Source: CAVRUF01 sp963716005
GTDB lineage: Bacteria > Actinomycetota > Thermoleophilia > Gaiellales > Gaiellaceae
Direction: 5' to 3'
Length of the DNA: 64,000 bases
NCBI GenBank assembly: GCA_963716005.1
Contig: OY970285.1
Coordinates: forward strand, 1,736,001 to 1,800,000
Position 1 is the stretch's first letter. Each line of letters opens with the position of its first letter. Made by a program: the position numbers and the translations under genes. Below the pieces are notes generated by a model. The model made no database searches. It was not told the origin of the DNA and saw nothing but the letters and a program-made list of their open reading frames with translations. Below are positions 1-7,318 of this stretch, in pieces.

Positions 1-428
1 GGCGCAAGCTGGAGGCGCGCGAACTCCGGCATGTACTCGCCGTCGGGAAGCGTTTCGAGCGCCCGGAAGCGCTCCATCACCTGCTCCTCCACCTCCGTTC
101 GCTCGGAGCCCGCCCAGGAGGATTCGAGGAGCGCCAGGCTCAGAAGCCGCTCGCCACTCGTAGCGGCGCAGACGAGCGCCGCGGCTCCGCCGCCCGAGTA
201 GCCGACGAGATGGAAGCGGTCGAAGCCGTGAGCGTCGGCTTCCCGGATGACCCCCTCGGATTCCAGGCCCAGGCCGTAGTCCGGCGGCGGCCGATCCTCC
301 GCGTACAGCTCGAGATCCTTCGGCACGGCCTCGACACGCTCGCCGAGAACGTCGAGCAAGGCCGCGTACGCAGGTTCGGCCGGCAACACCACCCCTGGCA
401 GCAGCACCACGCAATGCCGAGCCGCCAC
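1..428 (-). CDS. alpha/beta hydrolase, C-terminus beyond window
   Basis: The reading frame starts at a GTG (428) and runs off the left edge after 142 codons. It shows an alpha/beta-hydrolase nucleophile elbow, G-Y-S-G-G-G, around residue 75 after a short N-terminal strand segment (VVLLPGVV), so the Ser is the likely nucleophile. The acid and His lie outside the window and the substrate is unknown. A TACGAT hexamer at 435-440 on the minus strand sits 6 nt before the GTG with no ribosome binding site, which supports this start and a leaderless transcript. It is divergent from the TIR-like gene, with only 43 nt between the start codons. Confidence 0.75.
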   Translation of the reverse strand, partial: MAARHCVVLLPGVVLPAEPAYAALLDVLGERVEAVPKDLELYAEDRPPPDYGLGLESEGVIREADAHGFDRFHLVGYSGGGAAALVCAATSGERLLSLALLESSWAGSERTEVEEQVMERFRALETLPDGEYMPEFARLQLA

Positions 429-471
429 GGTGCAATCGTACTCGCGCCGTGTCCGTCAAAATGAATCGCGC

Positions 472-1389
472 ATGAACAGGCCGCGCATCTTCCTGGGATC
501 GTCGGGCAAGCAAGCCACGATGCTGGCGGAGATCCAGCGCGGGCTCGAGGACATCGCCGACGTCGAGCCCTGGACGACCACGTTCAACCCCGGCCGTTCC
601 ACGCTCGACCGGCTCGTCGAGCTGTCCCAGCAGGTCGATTTCGCGGCGTTCGTGTTCGCGCAGGACGACTGGACGACGACGGATTCGTCCGAGTCCGGCG
701 AGGCGTCGCCGCGCGACAACGTGGTCTTCGAGGCCGGCCTCTTCGGCGGCGCGCTCGGCATCCGGCGCACGTTCATCCTCCACGCAAACGGCTCGAAGCT
801 GCCGACCGACCTGCTCGGACTGACCTCCGTTCGCTACGACCCGGGCGCCGGCCCCGCGGAGATCGACGAGATCAACCAGAAGCTCCGCAAGGCGATCGAC
901 GCCGAGGGCCGCCGCGGCCTCGTTGAGGGACTCTGGTGGCAGCTCTCGCTCACCGCGCGAACCGAGGCGGAACCGTCGGCGGTGGGCCTGCTGCAGATCT
1001 CACGCGACCGCGACGGCGACCTGAACGTGAACGGCCGGGCCTGGCAGGAGGACGGCACCCTGTCGGCCCGCTACTGGAGCGAGGCCGCGAAGGAGCGCAG
1101 GGATCCGGCCGGCATCCTCTACTTCTGGAAGGGCGAGCGCCCCCGCGACCCGAATGCCCCGCAGCTAGAGGGCGCCGGTGAGATCAGGGTGGAGACCGCC
1201 GATCGCGCCACCGGGTACTGGACGACACGTTCGGATCGCGACGCCGGGCTGAATATCCGGACCGCCGGCATCTACCTCCGGGCCGATCCCGCGGACCTCG
1301 AGTTGCTGGACAGCGGGAGCGCGGAGGAGCGCGCCGAGCTCATCGCGCAGCGGCTCGAGGAGTGGAAGTCGGCCGCGAACGCTTTCTGA
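472..1389 (+). CDS. TIR-like nucleotide-binding protein with beta-rich C-terminal domain
   Basis: A 305-residue protein. Residues 1-125 match the prokaryotic TIR-like fold (Pfam PF10137 type): an opening strand R-I-F-L-G-S-S-G-K, an F-A-A-F-V-F-A-Q-D-D strand, and the motif R-D-N-V-V-F-E-A-G-L-F-G-G, whose Glu is the expected NAD+-cleaving residue. Proteins of this family act as NADase effectors in CBASS/Pycsar-type defence. Residues about 140-305 form a second domain rich in aromatic and beta-strand patterns (GLLQISRDRDGDL, ILYFWKGE, GEIRVE) that I cannot name; it could be a ligand sensor. There is no nucleotide cyclase, CD-NTase or other defence gene beside it in the window. ATG 472 was preferred over the upstream in-frame GTG at 430, which overlaps the divergent promoter region. 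Confidence 0.75.
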   Translation: MNRPRIFLGSSGKQATMLAEIQRGLEDIADVEPWTTTFNPGRSTLDRLVELSQQVDFAAFVFAQDDWTTTDSSESGEASPRDNVVFEAGLFGGALGIRRTFILHANGSKLPTDLLGLTSVRYDPGAGPAEIDEINQKLRKAIDAEGRRGLVEGLWWQLSLTARTEAEPSAVGLLQISRDRDGDLNVNGRAWQEDGTLSARYWSEAAKERRDPAGILYFWKGERPRDPNAPQLEGAGEIRVETADRATGYWTTRSDRDAGLNIRTAGIYLRADPADLELLDSGSAEERAELIAQRLEEWKSAANAF

Positions 1390-1399
1390 GCCCGCGGCG

Positions 1400-1921
1400 C
1401 TAGCCGGCGGCTTCGACCGCTCGCCGGGGCAGGACCCAGTCCGCCCTCGGGAAGTGGCACGTGTACCCGTTGGGAATCCGCTCGAGGTAGTCCTGATGCT
1501 CGGGCTCGGCCTCCCAGAACGGGCCCGCCGGCTCGACCTCGGTCACGACCTTCCCCGGCCAAAGGCCCGAGGCCTCGACGTCGGCGATCGTGTCCTCGGC
1601 GACCCGGCGCTGTTCATCGTCGGCGTAGTAGATCGCGGAGCGATAGCTCATCCCGACGTCGTTCCCCTGACGGTTCACGGTCGTCGGGTCGTGGATCTGG
1701 AAGAAGAACTCGAGCAGGTCGCGGTAGGACGTCTGCTCGGGGTCGAAGACGATCTCGATCGCCTCCGCGTGCGTGCCGTGGTTGCGGTAGGTGGCGTTGG
1801 GAACGTCACCGCCCGAGTAGCCGACCCTCGTCGACACGACGCCGGGCCGCTTCCGAATGAGGTCCTGCATCCCCCAGAAGCACCCACCGGCGAGGATTGC
1901 CTTCTCCTCCGAACCACTCAT
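1400..1921 (-). CDS. msrA: peptide methionine sulfoxide reductase MsrA
   Basis: A 173-residue MsrA that reduces the S-epimer of methionine sulfoxide in proteins, a cytoplasmic repair function. The catalytic motif G-C-F-W-G lies near residue 14, followed by the conserved segments GYSGGDVPNATY, H-A-E-A-I-E-I-V-F-D-P and F-F-Q-I-H-D-P-T-T. A second Cys near the C-terminus (Y-T-C-H-F) could be the resolving residue. ATG 1921 was chosen over the GTG three bases upstream because the ribosome binding site AGGAGG is then 7 nt away. Tail to tail with the TIR-like gene. Length is normal for the family. Confidence 0.95.
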   Translation of the reverse strand: MSGSEEKAILAGGCFWGMQDLIRKRPGVVSTRVGYSGGDVPNATYRNHGTHAEAIEIVFDPEQTSYRDLLEFFFQIHDPTTVNRQGNDVGMSYRSAIYYADDEQRRVAEDTIADVEASGLWPGKVVTEVEPAGPFWEAEPEHQDYLERIPNGYTCHFPRADWVLPRRAVEAAG

Positions 1922-1994
1922 CACGCCACCTCCTGACGATCACGACTCCGCTCGCAGCCACTGTACCCACGTGCTGCAACGTCGCGAAGCGCCG

Positions 1995-2420
1995 TCAGCT
2001 GACGGCCTTCTTCACGAGCGCGGCGATCTTCTTCTCGTCGGCGGCGGTCAGATCCTTCAGCGCGAACGACGTCGGCCACATCGCGCCCGCATCGATGTTC
2101 GCCAGGTCGCTGAAGCCGAAGGTCGCGTACCTCGACTTGAACTTGGCGGCGTCCTGGAAGTAGCAGACGACCTTGCCGTCCTTGTTGGCCCACGCGGGCA
2201 TCCCGTACCAGGTCTTCGGCATGAGGGACGGCGCAGTGGCCGTGACGATCTCGTGGATCCGCTTGGCCATCGCGCGATCCTTTCCCTTGAACTCGGCGAG
2301 CTTCGCGAGCAGGATCTTCTCGCCGTCCGCCTTGTTCTTCTCCGCCTTCAGCTCGGCGGCGCGCTCCTTCATCGCGGCCTTCTCCTCGGCGGAGAATCCC
2401 GTGGACTTCTTTTCAGCCAT
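1995..2420 (-). CDS. DUF1801/YdhG-like domain protein
   Basis: A 141-residue cytoplasmic protein. The first 45 residues are very Lys/Glu/Ala-rich and likely helical. The rest matches the DUF1801 (YdhG-like) fold, with the family pattern P-K-T-W-Y-G-M-P-A-W near the middle, then V-C-Y-F-Q and F-K-S-R-Y-A-T-F-G-F. The function of this family is not established. No partner gene is evident: MsrA lies downstream on the same strand 73 nt away and the next gene upstream is divergent. Confidence 0.8.
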   Translation of the reverse strand: MAEKKSTGFSAEEKAAMKERAAELKAEKNKADGEKILLAKLAEFKGKDRAMAKRIHEIVTATAPSLMPKTWYGMPAWANKDGKVVCYFQDAAKFKSRYATFGFSDLANIDAGAMWPTSFALKDLTAADEKKIAALVKKAVS

Positions 2421-2466
2421 CGTCGTGCCCCTTTCGTACGTTCCGCTGCAGCCAGATACTGCCGCA

Positions 2467-2736
2467 ATGCGCTACATGGTGATCGAGACCTACCTGCACG
2501 GGCCCGAGCCCGTCTACGCTCGCGCTGCGTCCGAGGGGCGAATGCTTCCCGAAGGACTCGATTACGTGGAGAGCTGGGTCGAGGCGGACGGGCTGAGCCG
2601 GTGCTTCCAGCTCATGGAAACGGAGAAGCCGGAGCTCCTCGACGAGTGGATCACGCGGTGGAGCGACCTGGTCGCGTTCGAGGTCGTGCCCGTGGTCAGC
2701 TCGGCCGAGGCCGCCGAGCAAATGACCGGCCGCTGA
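2467..2736 (+). CDS. DUF3303-like small protein
   Basis: An 89-residue protein beginning M-R-Y-M-V-I-E-T-Y, the usual opening of the DUF3303 family (small ferredoxin-like alpha/beta proteins of unknown role). The family features G-L-D-Y-V-E-S-W-V and C-F-Q-L-M-E-T are present. The ATG at 2467 lies 46 nt from the divergent DUF1801 gene. Function unknown. Confidence 0.75.
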   Translation: MRYMVIETYLHGPEPVYARAASEGRMLPEGLDYVESWVEADGLSRCFQLMETEKPELLDEWITRWSDLVAFEVVPVVSSAEAAEQMTGR

Positions 2737-2791
2737 ACCGCCGCCGGTATCGATCTGGTGTCCGCGCTTGCCGAAACCCGACAGGCGCGAG

Positions 2792-2797
2792 TACGCT
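2792..2797 (+). promoter_or_regulatory. candidate -10 hexamer TACGCT upstream of the epoxide hydrolase stub
   Basis: TACGCT matches the hexamer found just before many start codons in this window, but no intact gene begins here. About 45 bp downstream lies the C-terminal remnant of an epoxide hydrolase. I read it as the surviving promoter of the deleted first copy, which may now drive the two intact hydrolases. Confidence 0.3.
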
Positions 2798-2842
2798 CGA
2801 CGAGGGTCACTCACTCAGGAAGACAGTGGAACCCACCCGCTA

Positions 2843-2920
2843 GGCAACCACTTCGCCGCCTGGCAGGAGCCGGAGATCTCCAGCGAGATGCTCCGCGCGG
2901 CTTTTCCGCAGCTCCGCTAG
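2843..2920 (+). pseudogene. C-terminal remnant of a third epoxide hydrolase
   Basis: Twenty-five codons followed by TAG encode G-N-H-F-A-A-W-Q-E-P-E-I and ...R-A-A-F-P-Q-L-R. This matches, nearly residue for residue, the last 25 residues of the two intact epoxide hydrolases that follow (G-G-H-F-A-A-W-E-x-P ... I-R-A-A-F-x-S-x-R), including the His that closes the catalytic triad. There is no start codon or upstream homology in frame. The rest of the gene has been deleted, leaving a relic 15 nt before the next start codon. Confidence 0.8.
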
Positions 2921-2935
2921 CCGAAGGAGTCCGAC

Positions 2936-4144
2936 ATGACGACCGTCGAGACCGCCATCGAGATACGTCCTTTCCATGTCGAAATTCCGGATGAGGCGTT
3001 GGACGACCTTCGTGCGCGCATCGCGGCCACGAACTGGCCGGAGAAGGAAACAGTCGCGGACGAGTCGCAGGGCGTGCCGCTCGCGACGATCCAGAAGCTC
3101 GCGGGCTACTGGATGACGGACTACGACTGGCGCGCATGCGAGGCGAGGCTGAACGCCCTGCCGCAGTTCATCACGGAGATCGACGGGCTGGACATCCACT
3201 TCATCCACGTCCGTTCGCAGCATGGGGACGCGCTGCCGCTGATCGTCAATCACGGCTGGCCCGGCTCGATCATCGAGCAACTCAAGATCATCGAGCCGCT
3301 GACCGATCCGACCGCGCACGGCGGCGACGTGGCCGACGCGTTCCACCTCGTGATCCCGTCGATGCCCGGCTACGGGTTCTCGGGGAAGCCGGCGAGCACC
3401 GGGTGGGGCCCCGAGCGCATGGGCCGAGCCTGGGCCGAGCTGATGGAGCGCCTCGGCTACGGCCGCTACGTGGCCCAGGGCGGCGACTGGGGGGCGTTCG
3501 TCGTCGACCAGATGGGGTTGCAGGCGCCCGAGGGATTGCTCGCGATCCACACCAACATGCCCGCCACCGTTCCCGCTGACGTCGACAAGGCGTCGCTGGC
3601 CGGCGAGCCGCCGCCGCCCGGTCTCTCCGCCGAGGAACGACGCGCCTACGAGCAGCTGATCAGGACGTACGGGCAGGTGGAGTACGCCCGGATGATGGCG
3701 ACGCGCCCGCAAACCCTGTACGGGATCGCGGACTCCCCCGTCGGCCTCGCCGCCTGGCTGCTCGACCACAACGACGCCGATGGCCAGCCGGCCGCGGCAG
3801 TGGCGTCTGCTCTGGACCGGACCGAGAGCACCACGGGCGAGCTGACGCGTGACGAGATCCTGGACAACATCACCCTCTACTGGCTGACGAACACGGGCGT
3901 CTCGGCCTCTCGCCTCTACTGGGAGTACAAGGGTGGATTCTTCAATGCCAAGGGCGTCGAGATCCCCGTCGCCATGACGGTCTTCCCCGGCGAGCAGTAT
4001 CAAGCGCCGCGGAGCTGGGCGGAGCGGGCCTACCCCAACCTCATCCACTTCAACGAAGTCGAGAAGGGCGGTCACTTCGCCGCCTGGGAGCAGCCGCAGA
4101 TCTTCACCGAGGAGATCCGCGCGGCGTTCCGATCAGTGCGTTAA
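2936..4144 (+). CDS. epoxide hydrolase, EHN-domain family (copy 1)
   Basis: A 402-residue alpha/beta hydrolase with the N-terminal epoxide hydrolase lid (residues about 8-110: I-R-P-F-H-V-E-I-P-D-E-A-L-D-D-L) before the hydrolase core. The oxyanion motif is H-G-W-P-G-S, the nucleophile Asp sits in G-G-D-W-G near residue 185, and the closing His is in G-G-H-F-A-A-W near the end. These enzymes open epoxides to diols in the cytosol. A GGAGT ribosome binding site precedes the ATG. The closest relative is the next gene 11 nt downstream, so this is a tandem duplication and probably one transcript. Confidence 0.93.
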   Translation: MTTVETAIEIRPFHVEIPDEALDDLRARIAATNWPEKETVADESQGVPLATIQKLAGYWMTDYDWRACEARLNALPQFITEIDGLDIHFIHVRSQHGDALPLIVNHGWPGSIIEQLKIIEPLTDPTAHGGDVADAFHLVIPSMPGYGFSGKPASTGWGPERMGRAWAELMERLGYGRYVAQGGDWGAFVVDQMGLQAPEGLLAIHTNMPATVPADVDKASLAGEPPPPGLSAEERRAYEQLIRTYGQVEYARMMATRPQTLYGIADSPVGLAAWLLDHNDADGQPAAAVASALDRTESTTGELTRDEILDNITLYWLTNTGVSASRLYWEYKGGFFNAKGVEIPVAMTVFPGEQYQAPRSWAERAYPNLIHFNEVEKGGHFAAWEQPQIFTEEIRAAFRSVR

Positions 4145-4155
4145 CCAGGGAGGAA

Positions 4156-5355
4156 ATGATGAGCGCCACCATCGAGACCACCACCGACATCCGGCCTTTC
4201 ACCGTCGAGATTCCAGACGAGCAGATCGACGACTTGCGCCGCCGTATCGCGGCGACGCGCTGGCCCACCAAGGAGCTCGTCCCGGATCGGTCGCAGGGCG
4301 TCCAGCACGCGGCACTGCAGGCCCTCGCGCGCTACTGGGAGAACGACTACGACTTCGGAAGAGTCGAGGCCGAGCTCAACGCGGTGCCGCAGTTCACGAC
4401 CGAGATCGACGGCGTGGACATCCACTTCATCCACGTGAAGTCGCAGCACGAGGACGCGCTGCCGCTGATCATGACCCACGGCTGGCCCGGCTCGGTCATC
4501 GAGCTGCTCGAGACCATCGGCCCGCTGACCGATCCGACCGCGCACGGTGGGCAAGCGGAGGACGCGTTCCACCTCGTCCTGCCGTCCCTGCCCGGCTACG
4601 GCTTCTCCAGCGAGCCCGCGGAGCTCGGCTGGAGCTCCGGCCGCGTCGCGCAGGCCTGGGCGGTGCTGATGCAGCGCCTCGGCTACACCCGGTATGTCGC
4701 CCAGGGCGGTGACGTGGGCGCACTCGTCACCGACATCATGGGCCGCCAAGCACCCGAGGGGTTGCTCGGCATCCACATGAACCTGCTCGTGACCGTGCTG
4801 GCCGGCCCCCAGCCGGCGGAGTCAGAGGAGGAACGCGCGGCGACGGCCGCCTTCACCACATTCAGGGAGACCGGCTTCGGCTACTTCCTGGAAATGGCCA
4901 CGCGCCCGCAGACGATCGGCTACGCCCTGCTGGACTCACCCGTCGCCCTGGCCGCCTGGCTGCTCGACCACGACACGGACAGCTACAACAAGATCGCCCG
5001 CGTCTTCGTCGACGACGAGCCCGCGGGCAACCTCACCCGGGACACGATCCTCGACAACATCACGCTGTACTGGCTGACGGGCACCGGCGCCTCGGCTGCC
5101 CGGTCGTACTGGGAGGACGGACTGGCCCTGGCTCAGGCACTCGCGTCCGGCCACGCTCCTCCGCCGGTCTCGCTTCCGGTCGGATTCACCACCTTCCCCG
5201 GCGAGATCTGGCGGACTCCGCGCAGCTGGGTCGAGAACTCGTACCCCAACGTCAGCTACTTCAACGAGGTCGACAAGGGCGGGCACTTCGCGGCGTGGGA
5301 GGAGCCGGAGCTCTTCTCAGCGGAGATCCGGGCGGCCTTCGCGTCGCTCCGCTGA
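4156..5355 (+). CDS. epoxide hydrolase, EHN-domain family (copy 2)
   Basis: A 399-residue paralogue of the preceding gene with the same order of parts: N-terminal lid (I-R-P-F-T-V-E-I-P-D-E-Q), H-G-W-P-G-S oxyanion segment, nucleophile Asp in G-G-D-V-G (Val instead of the usual Trp of copy 1), and the terminal G-G-H-F-A-A-W. Divergence is concentrated in the cap region after the nucleophile, which suggests a different epoxide substrate. A GGGAGGAA ribosome binding site precedes two consecutive ATGs (4156 and 4159). The stop is four bases before the TTG of the next gene. Confidence 0.93.
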   Translation: MMSATIETTTDIRPFTVEIPDEQIDDLRRRIAATRWPTKELVPDRSQGVQHAALQALARYWENDYDFGRVEAELNAVPQFTTEIDGVDIHFIHVKSQHEDALPLIMTHGWPGSVIELLETIGPLTDPTAHGGQAEDAFHLVLPSLPGYGFSSEPAELGWSSGRVAQAWAVLMQRLGYTRYVAQGGDVGALVTDIMGRQAPEGLLGIHMNLLVTVLAGPQPAESEEERAATAAFTTFRETGFGYFLEMATRPQTIGYALLDSPVALAAWLLDHDTDSYNKIARVFVDDEPAGNLTRDTILDNITLYWLTGTGASAARSYWEDGLALAQALASGHAPPPVSLPVGFTTFPGEIWRTPRSWVENSYPNVSYFNEVDKGGHFAAWEEPELFSAEIRAAFASLR

Positions 5356-5359
5356 CGCA

Positions 5360-6295
5360 TTGAAAGCCGAGGGTTACCTTCCCGCGTTCGACGACGCGGC
5401 CGGCTGGCTCAACTCGGAGCCGGTCACCGCGGATGTCCTGCGCGGGAAGGTCGTCCTCGTCGACTTCTGGACGTACACCTGCATCAACTGGCTGCGCACG
5501 CTCGGGTACGTGCGCGCGTGGTCCGAGAAGTATGAGGACAGCGGGCTGGTCGTCGTGGGCGTCCACACGCCCGAGTTCCCGTTCGAGCGCGACGTCGACA
5601 ATGTCCGCTGGGCCGTCGAGGACATGCGGGTCGAGTATCCGGTCGCGCTCGACCCCGACTATGCGGTCTGGCGCGCCTTCTCGAACCACTACTGGCCGGC
5701 CGTGTACATCGCCGACGCGGACGGGCGAATTCGGCACCACCAGTTCGGCGAAGGCGGATACGAGGAGTGCGAACGGGTCATCCAGCAGCTGCTGCTCGAA
5801 GCGGGAGCCGAGGGCGTCGACGACGAGCTCGTCTCCGTCGTTCCCGAGGGATTCGAAGTGCAGGCGGATTGGGCGACCTTGGGGTCGCCCGAGACGTACC
5901 TCGGCTCCGACCAGGCTCAGAACTTCACGTCCGATGTGGCGCTGGACGAGTTGCGACTCAACCACTGGACACTGACCGGCGATTGGACGATCAACCGCGG
6001 CGCGAGCGTCCTGAACGAGGCCGGAGGCGCGCTCGCCTTTCGCTTTCACGCCCGCGACGTCCATCTCGTCATGGGCCCGGCCGAGCGAGATACACCCGTG
6101 CCGTTCCGGGTGCTCGTCGACGGAGAGCCTCCGGGCGCCGCTCACGGCTTCGACGTCGACGAGGACGGGAACGGAACGCTGTCCCGGCAGCGGCTCCATC
6201 AGCTGGTCCGCGAGCTGGGATCGATCACCGACCGGACCTTCGAGATCACCTTCCTCGCTCCGGGCGCCGAGGCGTACTGCTTCACGTTCGGCTAG
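5360..6295 (+). CDS. redoxin/thioredoxin-fold protein with DipZ-like C-terminal domain
   Basis: A 311-residue protein starting at TTG. Residues 15-160 form a thioredoxin/redoxin fold (V-V-L-V-D-F-W-T-Y-T, then V-G-V-H-T-P-E-F and P-A-V-Y-I-A-D-A-D-G). Residues 175-311 resemble the C-terminal domain of DipZ-type proteins (E-T-Y-L-G near residue 177, then Q-N-F). The active-site position reads T-C-I-N-W, so the second Cys of the usual C-x-x-C is Trp and a two-Cys redox cycle is not possible there. No signal peptide or membrane segment is visible, so it is probably cytosolic. It opens a run of closely spaced plus-strand genes. Confidence 0.85.
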   Translation: MKAEGYLPAFDDAAGWLNSEPVTADVLRGKVVLVDFWTYTCINWLRTLGYVRAWSEKYEDSGLVVVGVHTPEFPFERDVDNVRWAVEDMRVEYPVALDPDYAVWRAFSNHYWPAVYIADADGRIRHHQFGEGGYEECERVIQQLLLEAGAEGVDDELVSVVPEGFEVQADWATLGSPETYLGSDQAQNFTSDVALDELRLNHWTLTGDWTINRGASVLNEAGGALAFRFHARDVHLVMGPAERDTPVPFRVLVDGEPPGAAHGFDVDEDGNGTLSRQRLHQLVRELGSITDRTFEITFLAPGAEAYCFTFG

Positions 6296-6306
6296 AACGT
6301 CCACCA

Positions 6307-6765
6307 ATGAGGGGCGAGAACGATCCGGTCGCGACCGCGAAGGCGATCGTCGACGCCAACCTCTACATGGTGCTCGGCACCGCCGACGAGGACGGCCGGC
6401 CGTGGGTCTCCCCCGTCTACTACGCGCCCGTCGGCTATCGCGAGTTCGTCTGGGTGTCGCGGCCCGAGACGCTCCATTCGCGCAATCTCGTCGTCCGGCC
6501 CGAGGTCAGCATCGTGATCTTCGACTCGTCGGTGCCGATTGGCACCGGCCAGGGCGTCTACATCGCCGGCACCGCCGAAGAGGTCACCGGCGACGCCCGC
6601 TCCGCCGCGCTGGACGTCTTCTCACGCCGCTCGCTCGAGCACGAGGGCCGCGAGTGGACGGTGGACGACGTCGAGCCGCCGGCCGAGCTTCGCCTTTACC
6701 GTGCAACCGCCACGGCGCACTACGTCCTCGGCGCGACCGACCGGCTCGTGGCGGTCGACCTGTAG
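6307..6765 (+). CDS. pyridoxamine 5'-phosphate oxidase-fold (FMN/F420-binding) protein
   Basis: A 152-residue split-barrel flavoprotein. It has the family opening (A-N-L-Y-M-V-L-G-T-A-D-E-D-G-R-P-W-V-S-P-V) and the flavin phosphate-contact region F-V-W-V-S-R-P-E-T-L-H-S-R-N. Such proteins bind FMN or F420 and reduce or sense small molecules; the substrate is not predictable from sequence. It sits between the redoxin and a lipoprotein with gaps of 11 and 2 nt, so is probably co-transcribed. Confidence 0.85.
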   Translation: MRGENDPVATAKAIVDANLYMVLGTADEDGRPWVSPVYYAPVGYREFVWVSRPETLHSRNLVVRPEVSIVIFDSSVPIGTGQGVYIAGTAEEVTGDARSAALDVFSRRSLEHEGREWTVDDVEPPAELRLYRATATAHYVLGATDRLVAVDL

Positions 6766-6767
6766 CG

Positions 6768-7295
6768 ATGACGTCTTCCGCGCACGTGCGCCGCTGGGCC
6801 CGAATGGCAGTCGCATCCATCGGATGCGCACTGCTTCTCGCCGGGTGCGGCTCGGACGAGGCGACGCCGACGGCGGCGTCCCCGGCCGCTTCGCTCGAAG
6901 GGACCTGGCAGACCGGACCGATTTCCCCGAGCGATACCGAGGAGACGCTGCGGCGGTACGGGCTCGGGAAATGGATCGAGCAGTTCCGCCCGGTTACGCC
7001 GTTCACGGACACGCTCGTCTTGACGCTGGACGTCCACGACGGGGAATGGGATCTCTACGGCCAGCCGAGCGGCGGGCCCCGCCAGGAGATCGACTACGAC
7101 GCCGAGTACGTCGTCAAGGGCGATACGGTCGACAAGATTCACTCGACGGGCACGACCACTCTCGGATGGACGGTGAACGGCGACTCGCTCACGCTCGAGT
7201 GGCTCGGGACGAACGAACCGCCGGTCGAGGGAATTCCGGACGAGGTCTTCCAGCGCGCTCTCTACATGACGCAGGAATTCAAGCGTCAGGAATGA
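6768..7295 (+). CDS. putative lipoprotein
   Basis: A 175-residue protein with a type II signal peptide: charged N-terminus (H-V-R-R-W-A-R), a hydrophobic stretch and the lipobox L-A-G-C near residue 28, so it should be a membrane-anchored extracytoplasmic lipoprotein. A low-complexity Ala/Thr/Pro linker follows. The mature part (S-L-E-G-T-W-Q ... Y-T-Q-like beta pattern, residues 45-170) suggests a small lipocalin-like beta barrel. I do not recognise the family. Start ATG 6768 is 2 nt after the previous stop. Confidence 0.75.
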   Translation: MTSSAHVRRWARMAVASIGCALLLAGCGSDEATPTAASPAASLEGTWQTGPISPSDTEETLRRYGLGKWIEQFRPVTPFTDTLVLTLDVHDGEWDLYGQPSGGPRQEIDYDAEYVVKGDTVDKIHSTGTTTLGWTVNGDSLTLEWLGTNEPPVEGIPDEVFQRALYMTQEFKRQE

Positions 7296-7318
7296 CGGGA
7301 ACCGGGAAGGAAGACGCC

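Noticed and set aside
2840..4075. Minus-strand 411-codon frame opposite epoxide hydrolase copy 1
   Set aside because: It has no domain signature, while the plus strand has a complete catalytic set.
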